64,000 nucleotides of DNA, taken from positions 1 through 64,000 of the forward strand of contig JAOZVV010000018.1 in NCBI GenBank assembly GCA_025869365.1. The letters are read 5' to 3'. Below are positions 17,978-27,257 of the stretch, piece after piece (within the stretch, counting starts at the first letter, position 1; each line of letters opens with the position of its first letter). Position numbers and translations under genes: made by a program. The stretch comes from Pseudonocardia sp. Lineage in GTDB: Bacteria > Actinomycetota > Actinomycetes > Mycobacteriales > Pseudonocardiaceae. The notes beneath the pieces are model-generated. The model made no database searches, was not told the origin of the DNA, and worked only from the letters and a program-made list of their open reading frames with translations.

Positions 17978-19239
17978 ACGACGCCCTCCTCGGCCAGCTC
18001 CGCGAGCTCGTCCCGGCGCAGCCCCAGCAGGCCGCAGAACACCCGCTCGTTGTGCTCGCCCAGGCAGGGGCCGCCGCGTTCGATGCGCCAGTCCGTCTCC
18101 GAGAGGTGCGCCGGGACGCCGTCGACCCGGACCCGCCCCATCGCGGTGTGCTCGACCTCCGGCCACAGGCCCCAGCCGGCGGTGGCCGGGTCGTCGTCGA
18201 CCCGGTCCTGCGGGGTCGCCACCCGGTCCGCCGGGACCCCGGCGGCCTGCAGCGCCTTCACCGTCTCGTCCCGCCCGCGGCGCCGCGTCCAGCCGCCCAC
18301 CAGGCCGTCGAGCCGGTCCTGCTCCGCGAGCCTGGCGGCGGCCGCGGAGAAGTCCGCGGTCCACGGCTCGTCGATGAGCTCGGCGATCCGCCGCCACTCG
18401 TCGTCGCAACGGCAGGCGAGCGCCACCCAGCGGTCCTCGCCCGCGGCGGGGTAGATGCCGTGCGGGGCCCACTCACCGCGCTCGTCCCGGTTGGAGTGCC
18501 GCGGCCCGGCGGTGCGCTGCGGCCGGCCGTTGACCGTCGCGTCCAGGAGGCCGGGCCCCGTGAACCCGACCGCGGCCTCGGCGCAGGCCATGTCCACCCA
18601 CTGCCCCTCGCCGGTGCGGTTGCGGTGGACCAGCGCGGCGAGGATCGCCGTCGCCATGACGTTGCCGCCCATGTGGTCCATGTAGGAGTACCCCCAGCCC
18701 GCGGGCGGGCGGCCGGGCAGGCCGGAGAGGAAGGTCAGCCCTGAGACGGCCTGCACGATCGGCCCGAACGTCTTGTACCGGACGTACGGCCCGGTGTGCC
18801 CGAACCCGCTGTTGGAGACGTACACGACGTCCTCGCGCAGCTCCCGGAGCCGCGCGTAGCCGAAGCCGAGGCGCTCCATGACCCCGGCCGAGAAGTTCTC
18901 CGTGACGACGTCCGAGACGGCCACGAGCCGCTCCAGCAGCTCCCTGCCGCGGGCCGTCCGCAGGTTCAGCGTGACGCCCAGCTTCTCCACGTTGTGGTTG
19001 TTGAACGCCCCACCGAGGTCGTTGCCCTGCCTGCCGTCCACGTAGGGCGGTCCGCCGCGGATGATGTCCCACCGGCCCTGGTCGACCGGGTCCTCGATCC
19101 GGATCACCTCCGCGCCGAAGGCCGCCAGGAACCGGGTCGCCCCGGCCCCCGCGAGCTGGCCGCTGAGGTCGCAGACCCGGATCGCGGAGAGGGCGCCGGG
19201 AGCCCGGGTGGTCAGCGGACCGGGTGATACGTCGGGCAC
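17974..19239 (-). CDS. Family III CoA-transferase subunit, catalytic
   Basis: 421 residues, CaiB/BaiF family. The likely nucleophile is Asp188 in GYSYMDHMGG, which lies the same distance before the HRNRTGEGQ motif as the Asp of formyl-CoA transferase. It would move CoA between carboxylic acids through an aspartyl-CoA thioester. I chose GTG 19239 because GGAGG stands just upstream and the fold starts at about residue 17 (LSAIRVCDLSGQLAGAGATR). It overlaps the second subunit by 4 nt. No dehydrogenase or other substrate clue lies nearby. Confidence 0.86.
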   Translation of the reverse strand: MPDVSPGPLTTRAPGALSAIRVCDLSGQLAGAGATRFLAAFGAEVIRIEDPVDQGRWDIIRGGPPYVDGRQGNDLGGAFNNHNVEKLGVTLNLRTARGRELLERLVAVSDVVTENFSAGVMERLGFGYARLRELREDVVYVSNSGFGHTGPYVRYKTFGPIVQAVSGLTFLSGLPGRPPAGWGYSYMDHMGGNVMATAILAALVHRNRTGEGQWVDMACAEAAVGFTGPGLLDATVNGRPQRTAGPRHSNRDERGEWAPHGIYPAAGEDRWVALACRCDDEWRRIAELIDEPWTADFSAAAARLAEQDRLDGLVGGWTRRRGRDETVKALQAAGVPADRVATPQDRVDDDPATAGWGLWPEVEHTAMGRVRVDGVPAHLSETDWRIERGGPCLGEHNERVFCGLLGLRRDELAELAEEGVV

Positions 19240-19483
19240 GGGGCCTCCGTCGTCGTCGACGTCGTCACCCGGCCTGCCGGCCAGGCGATCTTCGGACGGT
19301 AGCTCCGGAACCGGCCCGGGTCCACGGCCGGTCGGGGGTGGGGGGACGCGTATTACCCCGCGGTTACAACCCTCGCCAGCCGTGGCCCCCACCCCCGCCA
19401 GGGACGACGATGGCCGGTAGCCCGTTCCCAGTGCCGCGAGCGGAGACCCGAGAACGACGCCGACCCGGACGGAGCCCACCACG

Positions 19484-22255
19484 GTGACTGCGAGCGCCCA
19501 TCGCACCGAACTCCTCGCCCCGGACTCGCTGGCCGCGCACTCCGGGGTCGTCTCCGAGTCCGAGCACGACGCCCTGCGCGCGGACATCCGCCGGCTCTCG
19601 ACGATGCTCGGGCGGACGGTCGCGCACCAGGCCGGGGACGAGCTGCTGGAGCTGGTCGAGGAGGTCCGCAAGCTCGCCAGGGACGCGACGACGGGCGGCG
19701 GGGACCCGGACGCGGTGACGCGGCGGCTCGCCGGCCTGGACACCGGCACCGCCGTCACCCTGGCGCGGGCGTTCTCCCAGTACTTCCAGCTCGCGAACGT
19801 CGCCGAGCAGCTGCACCGCTCCCGCGAGCTGCGCACCCTGCGCCCGCTCGACGCCCGCCCGCTGCACACGGTGATGGAGCGCCTCGCCGAGGAGGCGGAC
19901 CGCGCCGCGGTCCAGGACGTGCTCGCCCGCGCCCAGCTGCGGCCCGTCTTCACCGCGCATCCCACCGAGTCCTCCCGGCAGTCCGTGCTGGCGATCCTGC
20001 GCCGGGTCGCGGACGGCCTGGACCACGGCGTCTCCGACGACGAGCTGGGCGCGCTGGTCGACCTGCTCTGGCAGACCGACGAGATCCGCCCCGGCAAGCC
20101 GACGGTCGCGGACGAGGCGCGGGCCATCGGCTGGTTCATGGAGCAGCTGGGCTCGCGGACGGTGCCGGACCTGATCGGCGAGTTCGCGGCCGAGGCGAGG
20201 GCCCACGGCTTCGACGTCCCGGCGGACTCCCGCCCGTTGACGCTCGGGGTCTGGGTCGGCGGGGACCGTGACGGCAACCCCAACGTCACCCCGCAGGTCA
20301 CCCGGGACACCCTCGAGCTCTACGCGGACCGCGCGTTGAAGATCCACGGCGCGCTGGTGGAGCAGCTGATCCAGGAACTGTCGATCTCGACGAAGGTCGT
20401 GGGCGTCTCCGAGGAGCTGCGCGGCGCGCTGGCCCGGGACCGGCGCAGCCTGCCGGAGATCCACGAGCGCTTCATCCGGCTCAACGCGAACGAGCCGTAC
20501 CGGCTCACGCTCTCCTACATCCAGGCCCGGCTCGAGAACACCCGCACCCGGATCGCCGAGCGGGGTCGGCACGTCCCGGGGCGGGACTACCAGGGCTCGA
20601 CGGAGTATCTCGCCGATCTCGGGGTCCTGGACCGCTCGCTGCGCGGGCACCTCGGCGCCCGGATCGCGGCGGGCACCCTCGCCCGGACGATCCGGGCCGG
20701 TCAGGCCCTCGGGCTGCACCTCGCCGAGCTGGACATCCGCGAGCACTCCCAGCGCCACCACGACGCCCTCGGCGCGATCTACGACAGCCTCGGCGAGCTG
20801 GACAGGCCGTACGCGGAGCTCACCCGCGAGGAGCGCCGGGGGCTGCTGTCGCGGGAGCTGCAGGGCGGGCGGCCACTGATCCGCCGGCACTACGGCGTCC
20901 CGGCCGAGGCCGCGCAGGTCGTCGAGACGTTCGACATGCTGCACGAGGTCCAGCACTCCTTCGCCCCGGAGGTCGCGCAGACCTACATCGTCTCCATGGC
21001 CCGCGACGTCGACGACATCCTCGCCGTGACGGTGCTGGCGCGGGAGTCCTACATGGTCGAGCTGAGGACGGATCCGCGCTCGTCGGTGGACCTGGTGCCG
21101 CTGTTCGAGACGGTCGAGGAGCTCTCCCGGGCCGGGGCGCTGCTCGACGGGCTGCTGTCCGACCCCGGCTACCGCCGGCAGGTGCGCAACCGCGGGGACC
21201 TGCAGGAGATCATGCTGGGCTACTCGGACTCCAACAAGGGCGCCGGGATCACCAGCTCGCAGTGGGAGATCCATCGCGCCCAGCGCCAGCTCCGGGACGT
21301 CGCCGCGCAGCACGGCGTCCGGCTGCGCCTGTTCCACAGCCGCGGCGGCTCGGTCGGCCGCGGCGGCGGCCCCGCCGGTGAGGCGATCGCGTCCGCCCCG
21401 TACGGCAGCGTCGACGCCACGATGAAGCTCACCGAGCAGGGCGAGGTCATCTCGGACAAGTACTCGCTGCCGACGCTGGCGCACGACAACCTGGAGATCC
21501 TGCTCGCCTCGGTGCTCGACGCCAGCGTGCTGCACCAGGCGTCGCGCTGGCCGGACGAGACCCTCGCCCGCTGGGACGAGGTCATGACCTGCGTGTCCGA
21601 GGCGTCGAAGACGGCCTATCGCACGCTCGTCGGGGACCCGGACCTGCCGGAGTTCTTCACCTCGGCCACCCCGGTCGACGAGCTGGGCCGGCTCAACGTG
21701 GGCTCCCGGCCGTCGAAGCGCCCGGGCAGGGGCGCCCCGTCGCTCGACGACCTGCGGGCGATCCCGTGGGTGTTCGGCTGGACGCAGACCCGGATGGTCG
21801 TGCCCGGCTGGTACGGCCTGGGCAGCGGGCTCGAGGCCGCCCGCGAGGCCGGGTACGGCGAGACCCTGGACGAGATGCGGGACTGGGCGTTCTTCTCCAA
21901 CCTGCTCGGCAACGTCGAGATGACCCTGGCGAAGACGGACCTGCGGATCGCGTCGTACTACGTGTCCGCGCTGGTCGACCCGGCGCAGCAGGGCCTGTTC
22001 GAGCTCATCCGCGCCGAGCACGAGCGGACCCTGCGGGAGCTGCTGCGCCTCACCGGGGACGCCACCCTGCTGGAGCACCACCCCGTCCTGCGCAACACCC
22101 TCGCCGTCCGCAACGTCTACCTGGAGCCGCTGCACCACCTGCAGGTCGAGCTGCTGGGCCAGCGCCGCGGGGCGGGCGAGGCGGATCCCGACCTGGAGCG
22201 GGCCCTGCTCCTGACGATCAACGGGATCGCGGCGGGCATGAAGAACACGGGGTAG
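19484..22255 (+). CDS. ppc: Phosphoenolpyruvate carboxylase
   Basis: 923 residues, full length. It forms oxaloacetate from PEP and bicarbonate, refilling the TCA cycle. Signatures present are VFTAHPTESSRQS with catalytic H159, VWVGGDRDGNPNVT, GYSDSNKGAGITSSQWEIHRAQ, the glycine-rich FHSRGGSVGRGGGPAGEA loop, and the C-terminal LLTINGIAAGMKNTG. The GTG start is preceded by a GGAG site. The 244-nt region before it is shared with the divergent CoA-transferase genes and shows no clear promoter or operator. Confidence 0.97.
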   Translation: MTASAHRTELLAPDSLAAHSGVVSESEHDALRADIRRLSTMLGRTVAHQAGDELLELVEEVRKLARDATTGGGDPDAVTRRLAGLDTGTAVTLARAFSQYFQLANVAEQLHRSRELRTLRPLDARPLHTVMERLAEEADRAAVQDVLARAQLRPVFTAHPTESSRQSVLAILRRVADGLDHGVSDDELGALVDLLWQTDEIRPGKPTVADEARAIGWFMEQLGSRTVPDLIGEFAAEARAHGFDVPADSRPLTLGVWVGGDRDGNPNVTPQVTRDTLELYADRALKIHGALVEQLIQELSISTKVVGVSEELRGALARDRRSLPEIHERFIRLNANEPYRLTLSYIQARLENTRTRIAERGRHVPGRDYQGSTEYLADLGVLDRSLRGHLGARIAAGTLARTIRAGQALGLHLAELDIREHSQRHHDALGAIYDSLGELDRPYAELTREERRGLLSRELQGGRPLIRRHYGVPAEAAQVVETFDMLHEVQHSFAPEVAQTYIVSMARDVDDILAVTVLARESYMVELRTDPRSSVDLVPLFETVEELSRAGALLDGLLSDPGYRRQVRNRGDLQEIMLGYSDSNKGAGITSSQWEIHRAQRQLRDVAAQHGVRLRLFHSRGGSVGRGGGPAGEAIASAPYGSVDATMKLTEQGEVISDKYSLPTLAHDNLEILLASVLDASVLHQASRWPDETLARWDEVMTCVSEASKTAYRTLVGDPDLPEFFTSATPVDELGRLNVGSRPSKRPGRGAPSLDDLRAIPWVFGWTQTRMVVPGWYGLGSGLEAAREAGYGETLDEMRDWAFFSNLLGNVEMTLAKTDLRIASYYVSALVDPAQQGLFELIRAEHERTLRELLRLTGDATLLEHHPVLRNTLAVRNVYLEPLHHLQVELLGQRRGAGEADPDLERALLLTINGIAAGMKNTG

Positions 22256-22264
22256 GGCGCACGC

Positions 22265-22270
22265 TACCCT
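22265..22270 (+). promoter_or_regulatory. -10 box of leaderless DICT/GGDEF gene
   Basis: TACCCT, then 7 nt, then GTG 22278, only 9 nt after the ppc stop. The gene therefore probably has its own start point despite being right behind ppc. Confidence 0.5.
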
Positions 22271-22277
22271 CCGTCGA

Positions 22278-23363
22278 GTGACGATCACCGCTCGTGACGA
22301 CTCGCCGCGCCTCCACGGCAAGCGGCTCCTGGTGGAGCTCTCGCACGCGATCGAGCGGTTCGCCCTCGCCGGACCGCCCGGAGAGCCGCTGGTGGTGATC
22401 GCGATGTTCCAGAAGCTCTCCTACTTCCTGCGCGAGGTCGAGGTCTACCGGGCGATCGCCGCATCGGGCGCGGTCACGATCGTCGGTCTCGCGGAGGACC
22501 TGCCCCCGACGCTCCCGCCCGGGGTGCGGCACGCGCTCGTCGGCGCGGACGACCCGCTGGCCCGCGAGTGGAGCGTGACGGTGCTCGGCCCCCACGGCGG
22601 CGCGACGCTCGCCGCCGTCGACCAGGAGACCGTCGCCACCGGCGCCGGGAGCCTCGAGGGCGGGCGGCAGTTCCTCGGCCAGTGGTCGTTCCGCCGCGAC
22701 GACGCCTACCGGCAGGTCCTGCGGCTGCGCTCGCAGCTCCCCCTGCCCCCGGACACCGTCGCCGCCGTCGACCGCGTCCTCGGCGCGGTCGTCGCCGTGC
22801 CCGAGCCCCGCGCGCAGGCCTGGTGGGACGCGCCGCTGCGGTTCCTCGCCGACCGGGTGCAGACCGCGGACCGCGCCCGCCTGGGTGCCGAGGAGCGGCT
22901 GACGGACGTGCTCGAGGAGGGCACCGACCGGGACCCGCGGACGGGCCTGCACACCGTCGCCTTCCTGGACCGCTGGACCCGGGGGCTCGGCGAGGGCACG
23001 CTCCCGATCGGGCTCTGCCTGCTCCGCGTCGTGGGGGTCGCCGAGGTGCGCACGCGGCACGGACTCCGCGCGGAGATCGCCGCGCTGCAGGGCGTCGCGG
23101 ACTCGGTCCGGGACATGCTCGGGGACGTGGACCGGGTCGTCCGGACCGGCCAGGAGGACTTCCTCGCCGTCCTGCCCTCGTGGTCCCCGGACGACGTGCT
23201 GCGCTTCGGTGAGCAGGCCTGCCACCGCCTCGGCGACCTCGCCCGGCAGTACCCGTTCGTGAAGCTGCCGGGGGTGGCGGCCGCGACCGTCACCCGCGCC
23301 CGCCCGCTGCCGATCCGGCGCCTCGAGCTGCAGGTGGCGACCCAGCTCTCGGTGAACGCGTAG
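22278..23363 (+). CDS. DICT sensory domain - degenerate GGDEF protein
   Basis: 361 residues, soluble. The N-terminal part (about 16-140) matches the DICT domain: LSHAIERFALAG, an FQKLSYF segment, AITIVGLAED-like strand and GVRHALVGADDPLAREWSVTVLGPHG. The C-terminal part (about 217-355) looks like GGDEF (DPRTGLHTVAFLDRW, then RTGQEDFLAVLP). The signature is GQEDF at 291-295 instead of GGDEF, and the nucleotide-binding region is poor, so it is probably a non-catalytic sensor or GTP-binding domain. DICT domains are known from actinobacterial and cyanobacterial signalling proteins, often with GGDEF. It converges on the adenylate cyclase gene. Confidence 0.8.
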   Translation: MTITARDDSPRLHGKRLLVELSHAIERFALAGPPGEPLVVIAMFQKLSYFLREVEVYRAIAASGAVTIVGLAEDLPPTLPPGVRHALVGADDPLAREWSVTVLGPHGGATLAAVDQETVATGAGSLEGGRQFLGQWSFRRDDAYRQVLRLRSQLPLPPDTVAAVDRVLGAVVAVPEPRAQAWWDAPLRFLADRVQTADRARLGAEERLTDVLEEGTDRDPRTGLHTVAFLDRWTRGLGEGTLPIGLCLLRVVGVAEVRTRHGLRAEIAALQGVADSVRDMLGDVDRVVRTGQEDFLAVLPSWSPDDVLRFGEQACHRLGDLARQYPFVKLPGVAAATVTRARPLPIRRLELQVATQLSVNA

Positions 23364-23382
23364 GCCCCACGCCGCCGCGCCG

Positions 23383-24906
23383 TCAGCAGGGGGTGGCGAT
23401 GCGGGTGGGTTCGCTGCGCCCGCGGAGCTGCACCGAGTCCCCGAGGCGCCACCGGGCAGCCTCGCGCGCGCCGGCGAGGGCGACCGCCGCCCCGGAACCG
23501 ACGACGCGGCCCGGCTCGGCCTTGGCCAGCTCGGTGAGCCGGGCGGCCTCGTTCACCGGGTCGCCGATCACCGTGTACTCGTAGCGCCGGACACCGCCGA
23601 CGTTGCCCGCGACGGCGTCCCCCGCGGACACCCCGATCCCCGCGGTGACGTCCGGGAGCTCCGCGGCGAGGCGTCCGGCGAGTTCGCGGCCGGCGGCGAG
23701 GGCGCACCCGGCCGCGTCCGGGAGGTGGTTCGGGGCGCCGAAGACGGCCAGCGCGGCGTCGCCCTCGAACTTGTTGATCCAGCCGCCGTTCCGCTCGACC
23801 ACCTCCACGACGACGCCGAAGAACGCGTTGAGCACGCCGACGACCTCGGTCGCGGGCCGCTCGGCCGCCATTGCCGTCGATCCGACGAGATCCACGAACA
23901 GCACCGCCACCTGCCGGATCTCGCCGCCGAGCTCCACCTCCTCCGACGCCGTCGCCGCCGTCGCGACCTCCTCGCCGACGTGGCGGCCGAACAGGTCCCG
24001 GATGCGTTCCCGCTCGGCGAGCCCCTCGGCCATCGTGTTGAACCCGGCCTGCAGCCGGCCGAGCTCGGTGTTGTCGTAGACCGGCACCCGCACGGCGAAA
24101 TCGCCCTGCTCGACCCGGTGCATCGCCCGCCGCACGGCGACGACGGGGTCCGACGTCGCCCGCGCCGCACCGATCGTCGTCAGCACCCCCGCCAGCAGCG
24201 CGGCGCCGCCGATCGCCAGCACCATCACCGCGAGCCGCTCGGCGGTCACGTCGCCGAACACGAGGGCGGCGATGCCCGCGAGCAGCAGGCCCCCGACGGG
24301 GACCGCGGTGCCCAGCGCCCAGAACAGCACCGCCCGCATCAGCACGCCGGGGACGAACCGCCGGCGCCGGGGCGGGGCGCCGGAGAGCACCCGCGAGGCC
24401 GGGCCGCGGAGGATCCGCTCGGTGAGCAGGTAGGACAGGGAGCAGGTCGCGATGCCGCCGATGATGATCGTCTCGGCGATCTGCATCGCGAGGCGCCCCG
24501 AGAACTGCAGGTTGAGCAGCCCGAACAGCGCGACGGCACCGAGCCACAGGGTCGCGAGGATCGTGACGATCCGGATGGGGCCGTAGAGCACGAGATGTCG
24601 GGCCCGGCGCTCCGGGTCCGTGCGGGCCGCCCGGCCGAACAGCCTGAAGCGCAGGCTGCCCCAGCCGAACCCGACGGGGAGCGCGACGAGCAGGTACCCG
24701 GCGAACACCAGCACGTTGGCCAGCCGGACGCGGCCGGGGTCCGCCAGTCCGGACGCCGGCAGCACCCACGCGCCGAGCGCGAAGACGATCAGCGCGCCGC
24801 CGAGGTTCGCCACCGCGACGACCACCGCGAGCAGCACCAGGAGCGGCCACCCGAGGACGGACCGGCCCGGTCGGGTGGCACGGTCGCGGGGGAGCGCTTC
24901 CGCCAT
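23383..24906 (-). CDS. Membrane-bound class III adenylate cyclase with HAMP domain
   Basis: 507 residues: six predicted membrane helices (about 20-245), a HAMP linker (246-300) and a C-terminal cyclase domain (about 333-500), the layout of mycobacterial Rv1318c/Rv3645-type enzymes. Key residues are visible: metal-binding D339 (LFVDLVGST) and D383, substrate-selecting K379 (NKFEGD) and D449 (VIGDPVNEA), and transition-state N452 and R456. All are consistent with active, ATP-specific cyclase making cAMP. It has a leaderless promoter and an array of 40-bp repeats further upstream. Confidence 0.92.
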   Translation of the reverse strand: MAEALPRDRATRPGRSVLGWPLLVLLAVVVAVANLGGALIVFALGAWVLPASGLADPGRVRLANVLVFAGYLLVALPVGFGWGSLRFRLFGRAARTDPERRARHLVLYGPIRIVTILATLWLGAVALFGLLNLQFSGRLAMQIAETIIIGGIATCSLSYLLTERILRGPASRVLSGAPPRRRRFVPGVLMRAVLFWALGTAVPVGGLLLAGIAALVFGDVTAERLAVMVLAIGGAALLAGVLTTIGAARATSDPVVAVRRAMHRVEQGDFAVRVPVYDNTELGRLQAGFNTMAEGLAERERIRDLFGRHVGEEVATAATASEEVELGGEIRQVAVLFVDLVGSTAMAAERPATEVVGVLNAFFGVVVEVVERNGGWINKFEGDAALAVFGAPNHLPDAAGCALAAGRELAGRLAAELPDVTAGIGVSAGDAVAGNVGGVRRYEYTVIGDPVNEAARLTELAKAEPGRVVGSGAAVALAGAREAARWRLGDSVQLRGRSEPTRIATPC

Positions 24907-24912
24907 GGCCGG

Positions 24913-24918
24913 AGTCTA
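24913..24918 (-). promoter_or_regulatory. -10 box of leaderless adenylate cyclase gene
   Basis: TAGACT on the minus strand, 6 nt before ATG 24906. Confidence 0.5.
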
Positions 24919-24938
24919 GGGACGGAGATCCGCACCAT

Positions 24939-25075
24939 GGAGCCACAACGCGCTTTTCCAGCCCCACGAGTCACGTTGTGGAGCCACAACGCGCTCTTCA
25001 GGCCCGGAAGGCGCGTTGTGGAGCCTTGACGCGCTTTTCAGGCCCCGACGGTCGCGTTGTGGCTCCATGACGCGG
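24939..25075. repeat. Intergenic repeat array, family B (about 3.5 units)
   Basis: Units beginning with GGAGCC or its complement at 24939, 24980, 25020 and 25061, giving a 40-41 bp period. Each holds a palindromic core like GTTGTGGAGCCACAAC followed by CGCGC and a GGCCCGGAA-type spacer. The same family, in the opposite orientation, forms three 41-bp tandem units at 50488-50610. Here it separates two genes of the same strand, the MaoC gene (stop 25080) and the adenylate cyclase. Confidence 0.85.
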
Positions 25076-25079
25076 AGGG

Positions 25080-25901
25080 TCAGGTGACGGTCGCGGTCAG
25101 GTGGGTGGTCCCCGCTCCGGCGCGGACCGTGAGGGTCCAGGACGCGCCCGGGTGCGCCGTCACCAGTTCCACGGTGGACGGCAGCAGCAGCGGCCTGCGG
25201 AACAGCACCTCGTACCTGGCCGCGTCCGGCACCCTGCCCTGCAGGGCGGCGAATGCCCGCGCGGCCGTCCACATCCCGTGCGCGATCGCCCGGGGGAAGC
25301 CGAAGGCCTTGGCGGCCAGCGGGTTCAGGTGGATCGGGTTCACGTCCCCGCTCACCGCGGCGTAGCGACGGCCGGTGTCCTTCGGCACCCGCCACACCGC
25401 GGCCGCCGGGCCGTCCACATCGGACAGATCCGGCAGCGTGCCGGCGAGGCCGGTGGGCGCCGAGGCGCCGCGGGCGAGATAGGTGCTCCGCCCGTCCCAC
25501 ACGGGTTCGCCGGCCACGGAGACGGCGGCGACCAGGTCCACCTGGGCCCCCTTCGGGTGCGCGGCGAACCGCTCGGCCCGCACCCTGAGGTCCAGCGCCT
25601 CGCCGACCCGGACCGCCCGGTGCGTGGTGATCGCGTTCGCGACGTGCACGAGCCCCGGCAGCGGCAGCGGGAAGGCCCGTGCCGCCATCAGCTCCAGCTG
25701 CAGCCCGAACGCAAGGACGTGCGGGTAGGTCGGCGGCAGGATGTCGCCGAGCCCGAACCCACAGACCCGCGCGTAGTCCGCCAGGTGCCCGAGATCGACG
25801 GCGACACCCTCGCGCACGATCTCGCCGTCCGGCAGGGTCTTCCCGCGGCCGGGCAGCACTGCCCCGACCGCGGCCTTCGCGTACAGCGCGCCCAGTGCCA
25901 T
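25080..25901 (-). CDS. MaoC-like (R)-enoyl-CoA hydratase, double hotdog
   Basis: 273 residues with two hotdog halves. The active-site signature of R-specific hydratases, YAAVSGDVNPIHLNPLAAKAFGFPRAIAHGMW (about 187-218), is intact with the Asp and His. It hydrates 2-enoyl-CoA to 3R-hydroxyacyl-CoA or works in reverse. It starts right after the FabG4-type reductase stop, in the order thiolase, reductase, hydratase, like M. tuberculosis Rv0243, Rv0242c and Rv0241c (HtdX). A cycle of R-hydroxyacyl intermediates, either breakdown or short-chain elongation, is the likely role. Confidence 0.88.
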   Translation of the reverse strand: MALGALYAKAAVGAVLPGRGKTLPDGEIVREGVAVDLGHLADYARVCGFGLGDILPPTYPHVLAFGLQLELMAARAFPLPLPGLVHVANAITTHRAVRVGEALDLRVRAERFAAHPKGAQVDLVAAVSVAGEPVWDGRSTYLARGASAPTGLAGTLPDLSDVDGPAAAVWRVPKDTGRRYAAVSGDVNPIHLNPLAAKAFGFPRAIAHGMWTAARAFAALQGRVPDAARYEVLFRRPLLLPSTVELVTAHPGASWTLTVRAGAGTTHLTATVT

Positions 25902-27257
25902 CTACGCCCCCAGGATCGACTGGCCGCAGACCCGCACGACCTGCCCGTTCACCCCGCCGCTCGAGGACTGCCCGAGCCAGCCGATCGTCTCCGCGACGTC
26001 CACGGGCAGGCCGCCCTGGCGCAGGCTGTTCACCCGGCGTCCCGCCTCCCGGGTGCCGATCGGCATCGCCGCGGTCATCTCGGTCTCGATGAACCCGGGC
26101 GCCACGGCGTTGATCGTGGCCCCGCGCTCGGCGAACCGCGGCGCGTAGGCCCGCACCATGCCGATGATCCCGGCCTTGGACGCGGAGTAGTTCGTCTGCC
26201 CCCGGTTGCCCGCGATGCCGCTCTGCGACGAGACGCAGACGATCCGGCCGGCCTCGTGCAGCACCCCGTCCGCCGCGAGCAGGGCGTCGTTGATCCGCAG
26301 CTGGGCGCCCAGGTTGACGGCGAGCACCGAGTCCCAGCGCGCGGCGTCCATGTTGGCCAGCAGCTTGTCCCGGGTGATCCCGGCGTTGTGCACCACCAGG
26401 TCCACCCCGCCGTGCCGCTCGCGCAGATGCTCCAGGAGCCGCTGCGGAGCCTCCGGCGTGGTGATGTCCAGCGCCACCGCGACACCCGCGGTGCGGTTCG
26501 CGACCGCCGCCAGGCCCTCCCCCGCCGCCGGGATGTCCACGGCCACGATCGACGCGCCGTCGCGGGCCAGGGTGTCCGCGATCGCGGCCCCGATCCCGCG
26601 CGCGGCCCCGGTGACCACCGCGACCCGCCCGGCCAGCGGCCGGTCCGGGTCGATCGGGTCGTCCATCCCGGTGGGGTCCTGCGGCTCGCCGACGGGCACC
26701 CCGACGTGCACGACCTGTCCGTCCACGTACGCGGAGCGGGACGACAGGAAGAACCGCACCGAGCTGTCGACGGCGGCGGGCACCGCCTCCGCGGCCACGA
26801 CCAGCAGGTTCGCGGTCGCGCCCGCGCGAAGCTCCTTGGCGATCGAGCGCACCAGCCCGTCGAGGGCCTGCGCGACGGCGGCGGCCTCCGCGGAGCTCGC
26901 CTCGGCCGGTTCCGGCCCGAGCACCAGCAACCGGCCGGACGGCGCGATCTTCCGCACCGCCGGAGTCAGGATCTGCTGCGCCGCAGCGAGATCGGCGAGG
27001 GTGGCGGCGGCCGTCAGGTCCAGGACGACGGCGGCGAGCCTCTCGTCCCCGACGCCCTCGACGGCCTTCTGGCCGGACTCCTCGACCAGCGCACCGACCG
27101 GCTTCGCGAACCGGCCCGCGCCGACGGCGGTGACCAGCGCGGGCCCCGGGAGCAGGGCCTGACCCGGCTCGTACCGGCGGAGCACCGGGACCCGGGGAAC
27201 CCCGAGCCGCCCGGCGATCATCGAGTTGGAGAGGTCCCGGAGCCTGTCGTTACTCAT
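25902..27257 (-). CDS. fabG: 3-oxoacyl-(ACP/CoA) reductase, FabG4 type
   Basis: 451 residues, much longer than ordinary FabG (about 245). The first 200 residues form a degenerate flavodoxin/Rossmann-like domain without a nucleotide motif. The second half is a classical SDR with VTGAARGIGAAIA, NAGIT, Ser344 and YSASK (Tyr357, Lys361). This is the high-molecular-weight FabG4 architecture described in mycobacteria, which reduces 3-oxoacyl-CoA with NADH. Its start overlaps the thiolase stop by ATGA. Confidence 0.92.
   Translation of the reverse strand: MSNDRLRDLSNSMIAGRLGVPRVPVLRRYEPGQALLPGPALVTAVGAGRFAKPVGALVEESGQKAVEGVGDERLAAVVLDLTAAATLADLAAAQQILTPAVRKIAPSGRLLVLGPEPAEASSAEAAAVAQALDGLVRSIAKELRAGATANLLVVAAEAVPAAVDSSVRFFLSSRSAYVDGQVVHVGVPVGEPQDPTGMDDPIDPDRPLAGRVAVVTGAARGIGAAIADTLARDGASIVAVDIPAAGEGLAAVANRTAGVAVALDITTPEAPQRLLEHLRERHGGVDLVVHNAGITRDKLLANMDAARWDSVLAVNLGAQLRINDALLAADGVLHEAGRIVCVSSQSGIAGNRGQTNYSASKAGIIGMVRAYAPRFAERGATINAVAPGFIETEMTAAMPIGTREAGRRVNSLRQGGLPVDVAETIGWLGQSSSGGVNGQVVRVCGQSILGA

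Noticed and set aside
19364-22321. A long open frame antisense to ppc (over 900 codons) and many similar long frames on both strands
   Set aside because: They are mirror frames of genuine genes caused by the very high GC at third codon positions. Their translations are Arg/Gly/Pro-rich with no domain, and the sense genes are complete family members.
22278-23363. Active diguanylate cyclase
   Set aside because: The signature reads GQEDF and the expected GTP-binding residues are not apparent, so only a degenerate GGDEF fold is claimed.
24939-25075. CRISPR array (short repeated units with spacers)
   Set aside because: The whole 40-41 bp unit, including the apparent spacer, is conserved between copies. 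There are no cas genes and too few units.
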